NCBI GenBank assembly: GCA_023426245.1
Contig: JAFABB010000040.1
Coordinates: 1-64,000 of the forward strand
DNA: 64,000 nucleotides
Direction of reading: 5' to 3'
Source of the DNA: Bacillota bacterium
Lineage (GTDB): Bacteria > Bacillota > UBA4882 > UBA8346
Part shown: piece after piece, positions 45,628-53,673 of the stretch
How positions within the stretch are numbered: position 1 is the first letter of the stretch
Layout: each line of letters opens with the position of its first letter
The notes under the pieces: model-generated
What the model saw: only the letters and a program-made list of their open reading frames with translations
What the model was told of the DNA's origin: nothing
Databases searched by the model: none
Translations under genes and position numbers: made by a program

Positions 45628-46254
45628 TTATTTTAAAACGGAATGGTTCCACATAATTTTCCTGACCAGTTCCAAGGTATCCCCCTGATAAGGGAAATCC
45701 TTTCTGGCAATCAGTATCGCAATGCCGTGCACCAAGCCCCAGCAATACAAGGTGAGTGCATCTTGATCGACTGAAGAAGCTGTGTCATCCTGAATTTCCG
45801 TTTTATAGCGAGTCACTGCATCCGATAAGATCTGAAAGGGATTGTTGCTATTTTCATCGTTAAAGATGGGACATTCCTCTGATATTTGAAGGCTCTTCAT
45901 CATCTGTTGTTTGATGTCGCTTAAAAAAATCAACCGCAGATATTCCGGATTTTCTGAAAAAAATTTGATATAGGAATACCCCATTTCCTTCAATTGAGCT
46001 TTAGGGTCATCCGGATATTGATGGACCGATTCAAGAAGGGCATTACTAAATTTGCGGTTGACTTCTTGGCCGATTGCGGCAATCAGCTCGTCCTTGTTTT
46101 TGAAATGCCTGTATGGAGCGGTATGGCTTACATTACATGCCTTAGCCACCTTTCGTAAGGAAAACTCTTCATATCCCTCCCGATCCAACAGCTTTAGCCC
46201 TTCTTCAATCAATTGCGATTTGAGATTGTCGCGATGATAGGTTTTCTCCGCCAA
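45628..46254 (-). CDS. TetR-family regulator
   Basis: The 208-residue protein has an N-terminal TetR helix-turn-helix (GYEEFSLRKVAKACNVSHTAPYRHFKNKDELIAAIG) and a helical ligand-binding C-terminal domain of the TetR_C_13/WHG type. I prefer TTG 46254, preceded by AAAGGATG and giving the usual MAEKTYHRDNLKSQL-type start; a GTG ten codons upstream is possible. It is divergent from two flavodoxin-like reductase genes. Operator-like dyads (GTTGAC types) lie in the shared gap. It probably represses them and senses a small molecule or quinone-like stress. Confidence 0.87.
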   Translation of the reverse strand: MAEKTYHRDNLKSQLIEEGLKLLDREGYEEFSLRKVAKACNVSHTAPYRHFKNKDELIAAIGQEVNRKFSNALLESVHQYPDDPKAQLKEMGYSYIKFFSENPEYLRLIFLSDIKQQMMKSLQISEECPIFNDENSNNPFQILSDAVTRYKTEIQDDTASSVDQDALTLYCWGLVHGIAILIARKDFPYQGDTLELVRKIMWNHSVLK

Positions 46255-46357
46255 AAAATGTTCATCCTTTCTAATCCTTAACACCTCAAATAATCTTTCA
46301 AGATCCTATTTTATCAAATTATTCAATCCATACGTTATGATTTTTAACTTTTGTGAT

Positions 46358-46405
46358 GTTGACACGGTAAACATTATATCTTATACTGATGTTGACGGTG
46401 TCAAC
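46358..46405 (+). promoter_or_regulatory. Sigma-A promoter with two operator dyads
   Basis: TTGACA (46359-46364), a 17 bp spacer and TATACT (46382-46387) form a near-ideal promoter for the reductase genes. The dyad GTTGACACGGTAAAC (46358-46372) covers the -35 region. The perfect dyad GTTGACGGTGTCAAC (46391-46405) covers the start site. Confidence 0.85.
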
Positions 46406-46423
46406 AATAGAAGGAGGAACATT

Positions 46424-46993
46424 ATGATAGCTACTATCATCGCTGATAAAGATGGGCAAACCACGCTGTTTGAAAAGCTGAAAAATTTTATCATTCCCTA
46501 TTTGGAGAAAAAAAGACTGGAAACTGAAATCATCATGGTCGGCAGGGATGACCTCGCCTATTGTATGGGTTGTTTTGGCTGTTGGATTAAAAAGCCCGGA
46601 GAATGTGTTATTAACGACAGAATGACTGAGATCAACCAATTTTATAACTGTAGTGATTTTGTAATTTACATCAGTCCGGTGGTTTTCGGCCAGGTAAGCG
46701 CCAATATTAAAAATGCCCTTGATCGATGGCTTCCCAACATACTACCGTTTTTTAATACCAATTCCAGAGGTTTCACCGAACATCCCTGGCGTTATGCCAC
46801 CCATCCGAAACGAATCCTTATCGGTTACGCCGATGAAATTCCCGATGACGACAGACAGTTGTTTAGCGACATTCCCTTAAAGCATCAGGGCTCTTTTGAA
46901 GTTCTGACCTATCAAAAAAAAGACGGTGAGAACAGTTTTATACAGGCATTTCAATCCATCGAATTTGAGTCCGTAGGGGGTAAGCAGGGATGA
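46424..46993 (+). CDS. Flavodoxin-like NAD(P)H-dependent FMN reductase (first of two)
   Basis: The 189-residue protein has the flavodoxin-like fold of NADPH-dependent FMN reductases or iron-sulfur flavoproteins. DLAYCMGCFGCWIKKPGECVIND carries the Cys-x2-Cys-x2-Cys pattern seen in such proteins and continues to DRMTEINQ. YISPVVFGQVSANIKNALDRW is the FMN-binding loop. AGAAGGAGGAACATT fixes the ATG at 46424. It overlaps the next gene by four bases. Likely electron donor or detoxification role under TetR control. Confidence 0.8.
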   Translation: MIATIIADKDGQTTLFEKLKNFIIPYLEKKRLETEIIMVGRDDLAYCMGCFGCWIKKPGECVINDRMTEINQFYNCSDFVIYISPVVFGQVSANIKNALDRWLPNILPFFNTNSRGFTEHPWRYATHPKRILIGYADEIPDDDRQLFSDIPLKHQGSFEVLTYQKKDGENSFIQAFQSIEFESVGGKQG

Positions 46994-47670
46994 GCAATAT
47001 CGTCTTCATAAGCGCCAGTCCTAAAATGAACCGCGAAGAATCCTCATCGAGTCTTCTGGCGCAAATGGCCGGGAATGTCCTTAAAGGTCCCGGTATCACG
47101 CATACTTTTATTGATGTCCGCCAAAGCATCACCAAAAATCAAACCTATAAGGATTTTGAAATCCTGGCCAAAGCGGATGTCGTTATCATTGTGTTCCCGC
47201 TTTACATCTTTTGTTTACCGGGTATTCTAATGCGGTTTTTAGAGGATTATTCTCATTATGATGTTGAACACAACAATTCCCGCAGCCCTAAAATATATGC
47301 CGTCGTTAATTGCGGCTTCCCCGAACCCGGCATTAATCTCGAAGCTGTCCGGGTAATCAAAAGCTTTAGCCGTCATATCCATGCTCATTTTCGTTTTGGA
47401 GTTCTAATCGGCGGAGGGGGGATGTTACTGGAAGCCAAGGATGCCTCCTTTATGAAAAAGAATTTCCACCATCTCAATCAGGCATTTTCCAAAATCAGCC
47501 AGGATCTCCAAAAGGATAATTTGGAAACGGCCGATAATATCAATATCAGGATGAATGTCCCCAGATGGTTATATTTATTCATGGGCAATCTAAGCTGGTT
47601 ATTTTTAGCGAGGAAAAACGGCCTCAAAAAAAGAGACTTATACAAAAAACCCTATGAACCAGGAGCATAA
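46990..47670 (+). CDS. Flavodoxin-like NAD(P)H oxidoreductase (second of two)
   Basis: The 226-residue protein opens with an FMN phosphate-binding loop (VFISASPKMNREESSS). The flavodoxin core follows (ILAKADVVIIVFPLYIFCLPGILMRFLEDYS, VVNCGFPEPGINLEAVRVI). It lacks the cysteine cluster of its partner and has a longer basic C-terminus with a hydrophobic patch (PRWLYLFMGNLSWLFLA) that may sit on the membrane. The ATGA overlap indicates coupled translation; the pair may act together. Confidence 0.78.
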   Translation: MSNIVFISASPKMNREESSSSLLAQMAGNVLKGPGITHTFIDVRQSITKNQTYKDFEILAKADVVIIVFPLYIFCLPGILMRFLEDYSHYDVEHNNSRSPKIYAVVNCGFPEPGINLEAVRVIKSFSRHIHAHFRFGVLIGGGGMLLEAKDASFMKKNFHHLNQAFSKISQDLQKDNLETADNINIRMNVPRWLYLFMGNLSWLFLARKNGLKKRDLYKKPYEPGA

Positions 47671-47713
47671 TACCAAAAACAACTAGGTTTCCATCGAAGA
47701 TAAAAATCCAATT

Positions 47714-47751
47714 AAAAAAGGGCCTTCCGTTAGAGAAATAGGCCCTTTTTT
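47714..47751 (+). terminator. Rho-independent terminator
   Basis: AAAAAAGGGCC and GGCCCTTTTTT form the stem downstream of the reductase pair. It is palindromic enough to work for the convergent CAP-domain gene too. Confidence 0.85.
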
Positions 47752-47769
47752 ATCCAAAACAGCAGTAAA

Positions 47770-48384
47770 TTACCCGATAAACTGCTGAGTCAACATCTTT
47801 CCATACGGTCCGCCATCCACTACACCGATGCCGATATGGTTAAACTTGGGATTCAAAATATTCGCCCGATGGCCTGATGAATTCATCCAGCTCATCATGG
47901 CGCCTGCTGCGGAAGAATTCCCGGCAATGTTTTCCCCAGCGTAACGGTAAGGGATGCCCGCTTTTCTCATTTGATCAAACGGACTTCCAAGGGTAGGCGA
48001 TTGATGATCAAAATAACCGCCTTTGATCATATCCAGCGATTTCGCCCTGGCTGTTTGGACCAGCCGGTAATCGATTTGTAAAGCCGGCAAACCTTTCTTT
48101 GCCCGCTCCATATTGACTTGCTTGAAAATATGATTTTCATCCGCTGTTAAATCACGGGCTGAAACATTTTGATCGACTCCAGATCCTATATCAGGTACCG
48201 GCTTCGAGACTCCGGGAAGCGATGGCACTATTGGTCGAGCCGGGATCGGTCTGCCATACCAGTACCAAGGCCTTACCCGATAATCGAAGTGTTTGGGAGT
48301 AACGGCATAAACCGGCCCGGTAAGCATCAGACCCATTAAAAACAAGCTTACAATGACCCCATAATTTCGCACGCTTTTTCGCAT
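47770..48384 (-). CDS. Secreted CAP-domain protein (YkwD-like)
   Basis: The 204-residue protein has a signal peptide (MRKSVRNYGVIVSLFLMGLMLTGPVYA) and a Pro/Tyr-rich linker to about residue 75. A CAP (SCP/PR1) domain follows: IFKQVNMERAKKGLPALQ, GYFDHQSPTLGSPFDQM, AGENIAG and the family signature HRANILNPKFNHIGIGV. AAAGGAGGGGAAACG precedes ATG 48384. Bacterial CAP proteins of this type are often made during sporulation or act at the cell surface; the exact role is unknown. Confidence 0.87.
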   Translation of the reverse strand: MRKSVRNYGVIVSLFLMGLMLTGPVYAVTPKHFDYRVRPWYWYGRPIPARPIVPSLPGVSKPVPDIGSGVDQNVSARDLTADENHIFKQVNMERAKKGLPALQIDYRLVQTARAKSLDMIKGGYFDHQSPTLGSPFDQMRKAGIPYRYAGENIAGNSSAAGAMMSWMNSSGHRANILNPKFNHIGIGVVDGGPYGKMLTQQFIG

Positions 48385-48599
48385 CGTTTCCCCTCCTTTC
48401 AAATTTTTTTTAGATTTCCTGATCCCTTCCACAATGATTGTAAAAAAACAATCTTCTTATCAAAAAATTCGCAGTTTTCAAACTCACTGTGGAATTTAGC
48501 CTTTATCTTACAAAACATTCAGCTAAAAAACAACCTGAAAATCATGGTGGAAATGTCTGCTTTTCCATGGAGTTGAACTTGTTGTTAAAATACAACTAT

Positions 48600-48640
48600 A
48601 ACCTTGACGTAAAGGTTAATCTAACATAAACTAAAGACTA
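48600..48640 (+). promoter_or_regulatory. MerR-type promoter and dyad
   Basis: The dyad AACCTTGACGTAAAGGTT (48600-48617) spans a TTGACG -35 box. A TAAACT -10-like box follows about 17 bp on, with GGAGG at 48648. The dyad is the natural target of the MerR protein encoded next. Confidence 0.55.
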
Positions 48641-48659
48641 TAGTATAGGAGGTTGAGCT

Positions 48660-49097
48660 TTGGAAAAAAAAGCTTTTCAAATTGACGAGGTTGCTGTCAA
48701 AACGGGATTAACCAAACGCGCTTTACGGTATTACGAGGATCTCGGCTTAATCAGCCCGCTCCGGACCGAATCCGGTTACCGGCTCTATTCGGAAGAGGAA
48801 ATCGAAAAAATCGTTCAAATTAAGGAATTCCGGGAAAGTCTAGGTTTCTGCCTAAGTGATGTCAAAGAATTCATGCAGCTGGAGCAAACCCTGCGAATGT
48901 TTTGCCATGAACCTGGAGTTGATCCCCAAGCCATTGAACAGTTACTGGAAACTCTTCAGGCCCAGATCGCCCGGATTGAGACAAAAGAACAAAGCCTAGC
49001 TAAAATCATGACCCGATATAAAGAGGCCTCAGTGAAGTTAAAACAATACTATCAATCTCTCCAAGAAGGGAAGACTCCGTTGAATGAAAAAAATTGA
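48660..49097 (+). CDS. MerR-family regulator
   Basis: The 145-residue protein has an N-terminal winged helix-turn-helix (FQIDEVAVKTGLTKRALRYYEDLGLISP, SGYRLYSEEEIEKIVQI). A dimerising coil follows (IEQLLETLQAQIARIETKEQSLAKIM). TTG start with TAGGAGGTTGAGCT upstream. It overlaps the MFS exporter gene by 14 bases, so it most likely controls that pump. MerR proteins of this length act as drug or organic-ligand sensors; no metal-binding Cys pair is evident. Confidence 0.88.
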   Translation: MEKKAFQIDEVAVKTGLTKRALRYYEDLGLISPLRTESGYRLYSEEEIEKIVQIKEFRESLGFCLSDVKEFMQLEQTLRMFCHEPGVDPQAIEQLLETLQAQIARIETKEQSLAKIMTRYKEASVKLKQYYQSLQEGKTPLNEKN

Positions 49098-50550
49098 TTA
49101 TAAATGGATCGCCTTATCCTGTACGACCTTAGGCGCATTATTCTCCGTATTAAGCGGCACGACCTTAGTGATTGCCCTACCGGTAATTATGAAAGAACTC
49201 CACGCCGGAATGGAAATTATTATGTGGACTTTAATGGGCTATATGTTGGCCCTGACAATTTTGGTCCCTGCGATAGGCCGGATAGCGGATATGATTGGCC
49301 GCAAAAATTTATTTGTAAGTGGCTTTGCTATTTTTACAATTTCTTCTTTACTTTGCGGCTTTTCCCAAAGCGGTCTCGAACTTTTGATCTTCCGTTTAAT
49401 TCAGTCGGTCGGCGGTTCGTTGATGGTCGCTAACAGCACCGCAATTGTGGCTGACGCCTTCCCCAAAAAAGAACTGGGGAAAGCCTTGGGGATTAATAGT
49501 ATGGTCATTAGCATCGCCTCGGTTATCGGCCCGATTTTAGGCGGATTTTTGGTCCATATCGGCTGGCGCAGTATTTTCTTTGTCAATGTCCCCATTGGTG
49601 TCATCGGCACCCTGTGGGCGTGGATTCAATTAAAAGAGCTTGATATTCTTCCGGAACATCAAAAATTCGATTGGCATGGTTCCTTTTTATTTCTGGTCGG
49701 TATGCTGTCTTTATTAATTGCACTGACATTCGGCGGCTTTACCGGTTGGTTCAATATTTATATTTTGAGCTTACTGGTTCTGGCGGCTATATTGCTCGTC
49801 CGTTTTATTTGGGTAGAACGTCAACTGGATCAACCCATGCTGGATATGCAGTTATTCAAAACCCGGGTTTTGGCTTTCGCATTCAGCAGCAATTTATTGA
49901 ACGGTATCGCCCGCGGTGCGGTAACTTTCTTGTTGATTTTCTATTTTCAGGGTATTAAGGGTATTGATCCCTTGATGGCTGGAATTTTGCTTGCTCCTTT
50001 TGCCTTGGCGATGATGGTGGTCTCGCCATTTAGCGGATGGCTTTCCGATAAATACGGTTCAAGAATCTTAAGTTCAATTGGTTTATTCATCTCCGCCATC
50101 GGCTTAATCGGTTTTATGAAGATTGGCCAAAACACATCCACTGCCGAGTTAATTGTTTGGATGATGATCATGGGCGCCGGTTCGGGAATGTTTTTCTCTC
50201 CCAACACCAGCGCTATTATGGGCTCGGTACCTGTTGAGAAAAGGGGTATTGCCGCCGGCACCCGAACCATGATGAATAATGCGGGAAGCGTCATCAGCAT
50301 CGCCATGGCGATGGCGGTAATTTCCTCAAGTATCAGCCAGGACGCTTTGCTCCGGTTATTTGTAGGAACTCAAGTCGGCTCTCAGGGAATCGCGGTATCA
50401 CACTTTATTTCCGGACTAAGAACCGCATTCACCATTTCCTTTATCTTTAGTCTTCTTGCAGCGGCAATATCTTATTTGCGGGGACCGGAACCCCGTTGGG
50501 AACATTCCTTAAGTGATTTGACCCCTTCTTTATCAAAAGATAGCGATTAA
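49084..50550 (+). CDS. MFS multidrug exporter, EmrB/QacA (DHA2) family
   Basis: The 488-residue drug:proton antiporter has about 14 hydrophobic segments. Motif A-like GRIADMIGRKNLF lies after helix 2. A DHA2-type motif C-like stretch (GINSMVISIASVIGPILGGFLV) is in helix 5, and a second A-like loop is GWLSDKYGS. It overlaps merR and is followed 20 bp later by an acetyltransferase gene, forming a small resistance operon. Substrate unknown. Confidence 0.88.
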   Translation: MKKIDYKWIALSCTTLGALFSVLSGTTLVIALPVIMKELHAGMEIIMWTLMGYMLALTILVPAIGRIADMIGRKNLFVSGFAIFTISSLLCGFSQSGLELLIFRLIQSVGGSLMVANSTAIVADAFPKKELGKALGINSMVISIASVIGPILGGFLVHIGWRSIFFVNVPIGVIGTLWAWIQLKELDILPEHQKFDWHGSFLFLVGMLSLLIALTFGGFTGWFNIYILSLLVLAAILLVRFIWVERQLDQPMLDMQLFKTRVLAFAFSSNLLNGIARGAVTFLLIFYFQGIKGIDPLMAGILLAPFALAMMVVSPFSGWLSDKYGSRILSSIGLFISAIGLIGFMKIGQNTSTAELIVWMMIMGAGSGMFFSPNTSAIMGSVPVEKRGIAAGTRTMMNNAGSVISIAMAMAVISSSISQDALLRLFVGTQVGSQGIAVSHFISGLRTAFTISFIFSLLAAAISYLRGPEPRWEHSLSDLTPSLSKDSD

Positions 50551-50570
50551 GTAGAAAGAGGTGTATTTTT

Positions 50571-51029
50571 ATGCCGGTGGACTTTTCTCTGCGAAAAGCT
50601 GTTCCTAAAGACGTACCCGCCCTCATCAATTTGTTAAAAGTCTTATTTTCCATAGAAGCCGACTTTTCTTTTAATGAAGTCAAACAACGCCAAGGTCTGG
50701 AGCTGATGCTTGAGGATCCTGAGCAGCGCTGTATTATGGTGGCGGAGTACGAAGGCCAAATCATCGGGATGTGTACGGCCCAACTCTTGATTACAACAGC
50801 CGAAGGCGGTAAAGCGGCCTTGATTGAAGATATGGTGATCTATCAAGACTACCGCAAACAAGGCATCGGGCGTTCTCTTTTGGCACAAATCGAAGTATGG
50901 GCTTATCAGCACGGTGCAAAACGTTTGGAATTGCTCGCCGATCTTGGAAATAGCCCCGCGCTGGAATATTATAAACGGCTTCACTGGAAGCAAACCCAAT
51001 TGATTTGCTGGCATAAAAAACCGCAATAA
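50571..51029 (+). CDS. GNAT-family N-acetyltransferase
   Basis: The 152-residue protein has the GNAT fold, with the acetyl-CoA loop DYRKQGIGRSLLAQIE and the C-terminal GNSPALEYYKRLHWKQTQL. AGAGGTGTATTTTT precedes the ATG. Its place behind the MerR/MFS genes suggests modification of the same toxic compound, but many GNATs act on peptides or polyamines, so this is inference. Confidence 0.85.
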   Translation: MPVDFSLRKAVPKDVPALINLLKVLFSIEADFSFNEVKQRQGLELMLEDPEQRCIMVAEYEGQIIGMCTAQLLITTAEGGKAALIEDMVIYQDYRKQGIGRSLLAQIEVWAYQHGAKRLELLADLGNSPALEYYKRLHWKQTQLICWHKKPQ

Positions 51030-51038
51030 CCTAAAAAA

Positions 51039-51077
51039 GAGGCTGTCCAAAAAGATTTTACTTTTTAGACAGCCTTC
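51039..51077. terminator. Hairpin terminator of the GGCTGTC family
   Basis: GAGGCTGTCCAAAAAG and CTTTTTAGACAGCCTTC form a near-perfect stem after the GNAT stop. The arms equal those of the 491-604 element, so this may be a short relative of it. Confidence 0.75.
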
Positions 51078-51192
51078 ATATGAAAAACAAATAATGAATT
51101 ACCATGAGCCGACTCCATGGTAAAATAAAAATCAAATTGGAAAGAAAATCCTCTGCTTCAATATAACACAAAATACCGACTACTGTAAATAT

Positions 51193-52101
51193 TTATTTCC
51201 ACCATAAACCAACCGTGATCAAGATGCCTGTAATAAAATGGAGGCCGATATTCCCTGCTAAAGCCGGGGCAATCTCCGGGTTATTGCCTTGATACTGATG
51301 AATTTTCAATAGAACCCACACCGCCAGCGGGATCGTAAAACAGGAAACTAAAATTTTAGGCGGAAAGACACCCCAAAAAACGCCGCCGATTAATGTAAAA
51401 TACGCTAGTGAAATGACCGTTAGATAAATCCAGACCCCCCGGATTCCGCCCCCAGATCGGACGATCCAATTCCGTTTATTAACAGCCCGATCGGCTTCTA
51501 CATCAGGAAATTCATTTAAAATTAATACGCCCATGATTAAAAAACCAACCGGAATTCCAGCCAAAAATGCTTCCGGCAACAAAAAATTGGTTTGTAACAG
51601 AAAACTCCCTGCCGTGGCAAAAGGGCCGAATCCTATTCCTACCGCCAATTCCCCCCAGCCGCGTCCCATTCCGAAAGTTTTTCTTGCACTGTAAACAATG
51701 CCAATGACGATTCCCGCTATTCCCAACAACAAAATGCCCAAATTTTGATAGACGAAGGTTGATATCAATATAGTAAAAAAAGCGGCGCCATATATGATAT
51801 AAGCCCCTCGGTAATATGCTCTCCGGGACAAAATACCCTGTTGAATTAAACGGCTGCCCCCGCTGAACGGGGTCGAAAACCGGTTGAGGGGATCGCTTCC
51901 TTCAGCATCAAAATAATCATTTATGAGATTGGCCCCTGCATGACAAGAGACAACAATCCATAACGCCAATAATAATTTGATGCAATGAAAATTTCCCAAC
52001 CTGCTGCTGAGAGCCGCGCCAACCAAAACCGGGATCAGCGAAGCACTGAAAAAAGGCGCCCTGACAGCAATCAGCCAGATTTTAAGTTTTTTAAACATCA
52101 A
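51193..52101 (-). CDS. menA: UbiA-family prenyltransferase, probably MenA
   Basis: The 302-residue membrane enzyme attaches a polyprenyl chain to an aromatic acceptor; 1,4-dihydroxy-2-naphthoate (menaquinone synthesis) is most likely. It has eight or nine hydrophobic helices. The two Asp-rich motifs are HAGANLINDYFDAEGSDP (NDxxD type) and LNEFPDVEADRAV. It is a single gene without other men genes nearby, so the acceptor is not certain. Confidence 0.78.
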   Translation of the reverse strand: MMFKKLKIWLIAVRAPFFSASLIPVLVGAALSSRLGNFHCIKLLLALWIVVSCHAGANLINDYFDAEGSDPLNRFSTPFSGGSRLIQQGILSRRAYYRGAYIIYGAAFFTILISTFVYQNLGILLLGIAGIVIGIVYSARKTFGMGRGWGELAVGIGFGPFATAGSFLLQTNFLLPEAFLAGIPVGFLIMGVLILNEFPDVEADRAVNKRNWIVRSGGGIRGVWIYLTVISLAYFTLIGGVFWGVFPPKILVSCFTIPLAVWVLLKIHQYQGNNPEIAPALAGNIGLHFITGILITVGLWWK

Positions 52102-52200
52102 CTATCAACCCTCCCTTCCAGCCTCCTTTATTCAAAGCGGCAAGAATTACGGCGACCCGCTTTACCATTCCACGTTGAATTCACATTAATAGCAAGCGCC

Positions 52201-52464
52201 TTACTGCATAAAGGTCATGGTTTGGACAGTAACCCCGGAGATATCCTCCAACTCTTTCCGGAAAGTAGTGGCGTTTTTCGATTCGCCTTCGTAAATTAGC
52301 GTAATGAATCCTTGTTCTTTGGAAGGACTCGGTACCCCCATCCGGCCAATAATATCCCGGCCGTATTTTGTAATGACTTCCTGCATATCCGGGGCATTTT
52401 GATCCCGATGATCAACCATAATTCCAAAAACTGTAAGTCCGGCAGACAATTTCAACCACCTCAT
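52201..52464 (-). CDS. TM1266-family putative iron-only hydrogenase system regulator
   Basis: The 87-residue ferredoxin-like-fold (ACT/NikR-C-like) protein contains FGIMVDHRDQNAPDMQEVI, YGRDIIGRMGVPSP and FITLIYEGESKNATTFRKEL. This pattern is the TM1266 group found near [FeFe]-hydrogenase genes. The start at 52464 is chosen because the family begins there; a longer reading adds ten residues. No [FeFe]-hydrogenase or hyd maturation gene lies in the window, so its target must be elsewhere. It is divergent from the MarR-GNAT gene. Confidence 0.75.
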   Translation of the reverse strand: MRWLKLSAGLTVFGIMVDHRDQNAPDMQEVITKYGRDIIGRMGVPSPSKEQGFITLIYEGESKNATTFRKELEDISGVTVQTMTFMQ

Positions 52465-52528
52465 CCCTAATATTCCCCTTATCACCCAGTTCATTCATTT
52501 TATTTTCCAGGCGGACAGCGGCAAACAA

Positions 52529-52580
52529 GTTGACAAGGTCAACCAAATTTGTTATTCTATTATTAGTTGACAACGTCAAC
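52529..52580 (+). promoter_or_regulatory. Sigma-A promoter with two GTTGAC-N3-GTCAAC operators
   Basis: TTGACA (52530-52535), a 17 bp spacer and TATTCT (52553-52558) drive the MarR-GNAT gene. Perfect dyads GTTGACAAGGTCAAC (52529-52543) and GTTGACAACGTCAAC (52566-52580) cover the -35 box and the start region. The arrangement repeats that at 46358-46405. Confidence 0.88.
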
Positions 52581-52604
52581 CACAAACCGCCATGGAGGTT
52601 TACC

Positions 52605-53537
52605 ATGAATTCTGAAATCATTGAAGAAATTCGCGGGTTCAATCGGTTTTATACCAATATCTTGGGTGTCATTGATCAACATATACTGGATAGCCCGTAT
52701 TCATTGGCCGAGGCCCGCGTCTTGTTTGAAATTTATCATACCCGGGAGTGTACGGCAACTCAACTGATAACCCATTTAAAGATGGATAAAGGATATCTGA
52801 GCCGGATTTTGTCGCGTTTGCTTAAGAACGATCTCATCGATAAGAGAAAATCGTCCACTGACGCTAGATTCAGTTACCTTTTTCTTACCGAAAAAGGGCT
52901 TGCCCTTTTTCTGAAGCTCAATGAATCCTCCAGTCAACAAATTCAAAGCTTTATACAAGATTTAACCTCTGAAGACCAGAGGATATTGGTAAATTCTATG
53001 AAAAAGGCTCGGCGAATTTTAACCAGATCCGGAAAATCCCCTGTTTCCGTCCAGGAATTAAAGATTCGCCATGATATTCAACCGGGAGATATCGGATATT
53101 TAATTTATTTGCACGGTCTCATTTATGCCCGGGAATGCGGTTACAATTACCAATTTGAAGGCTATGTCGCCCATACTTTTCACGAATTTATCGAACTTTA
53201 TCATCCCGAAAAAGACCGCTTGTGGCTGGCAGAACTGGATGATGAAATCGTAGGTTCTATCGCTATCGTCGGACATCCGGGCAACCTGGCCCAACTCCGC
53301 TGGTTCCTTATCCATCCGAAAGCTAGAAGGGCAGGACTGGGGAAAAATTTATTGGAAAGCGCTCTAAGTTTTTGCCGGGAACGAGAATATTCCAAAGTTT
53401 TCTTACTCACAACCAACGATCAGCAAACAGCGATTCACATGTATACCCAGGCCGGATTTAGAAAAGCAACCGAAAATCCCGTGGAGTTGTGGGGAAAAAA
53501 GATGATGGATTTACGTTATGAACTCACTGCACCATAA
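52605..53537 (+). CDS. MarR-type winged helix fused to GNAT acetyltransferase
   Basis: The 310-residue protein joins a MarR domain (residues about 1-145: SLAEARVLFEIYHTRECTAT, HLKMDKGYLSRILSRLLKNDL, FLTEKGLALF) to a GNAT domain (about 165-310: WLAELDDEIVGSIAIVG, HPKARRAGLGKNLLESAL, AIHMYTQAGFRKA). CATGGAGGTTTACC precedes ATG 52605. Two operator dyads in its promoter suggest autoregulation. This two-domain architecture is known, but its substrate is not. It is divergent from the TM1266-type gene. Confidence 0.88.
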   Translation: MNSEIIEEIRGFNRFYTNILGVIDQHILDSPYSLAEARVLFEIYHTRECTATQLITHLKMDKGYLSRILSRLLKNDLIDKRKSSTDARFSYLFLTEKGLALFLKLNESSSQQIQSFIQDLTSEDQRILVNSMKKARRILTRSGKSPVSVQELKIRHDIQPGDIGYLIYLHGLIYARECGYNYQFEGYVAHTFHEFIELYHPEKDRLWLAELDDEIVGSIAIVGHPGNLAQLRWFLIHPKARRAGLGKNLLESALSFCREREYSKVFLLTTNDQQTAIHMYTQAGFRKATENPVELWGKKMMDLRYELTAP

Positions 53538-53600
53538 ACACTAAAAGAACAAAAAGGAAAAGTGATACTCAGAGTGCCGGGGTGCAATTACCGGGATCGA

Positions 53601-53643
53601 AAATAACCCTTTCGCCAAGTTTTATATGGTAAAAGGGTTAATA
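53601..53643. terminator. Bidirectional terminator-like stem
   Basis: AAATAACCCTTT (53601-53612) pairs with AAAAGGGTTAATA (53631-53643) between the convergent MarR-GNAT and serS genes. Confidence 0.6.
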
Positions 53644-53673
53644 ATTTTCCTATCGGGTCTATTGATTTTTTAA

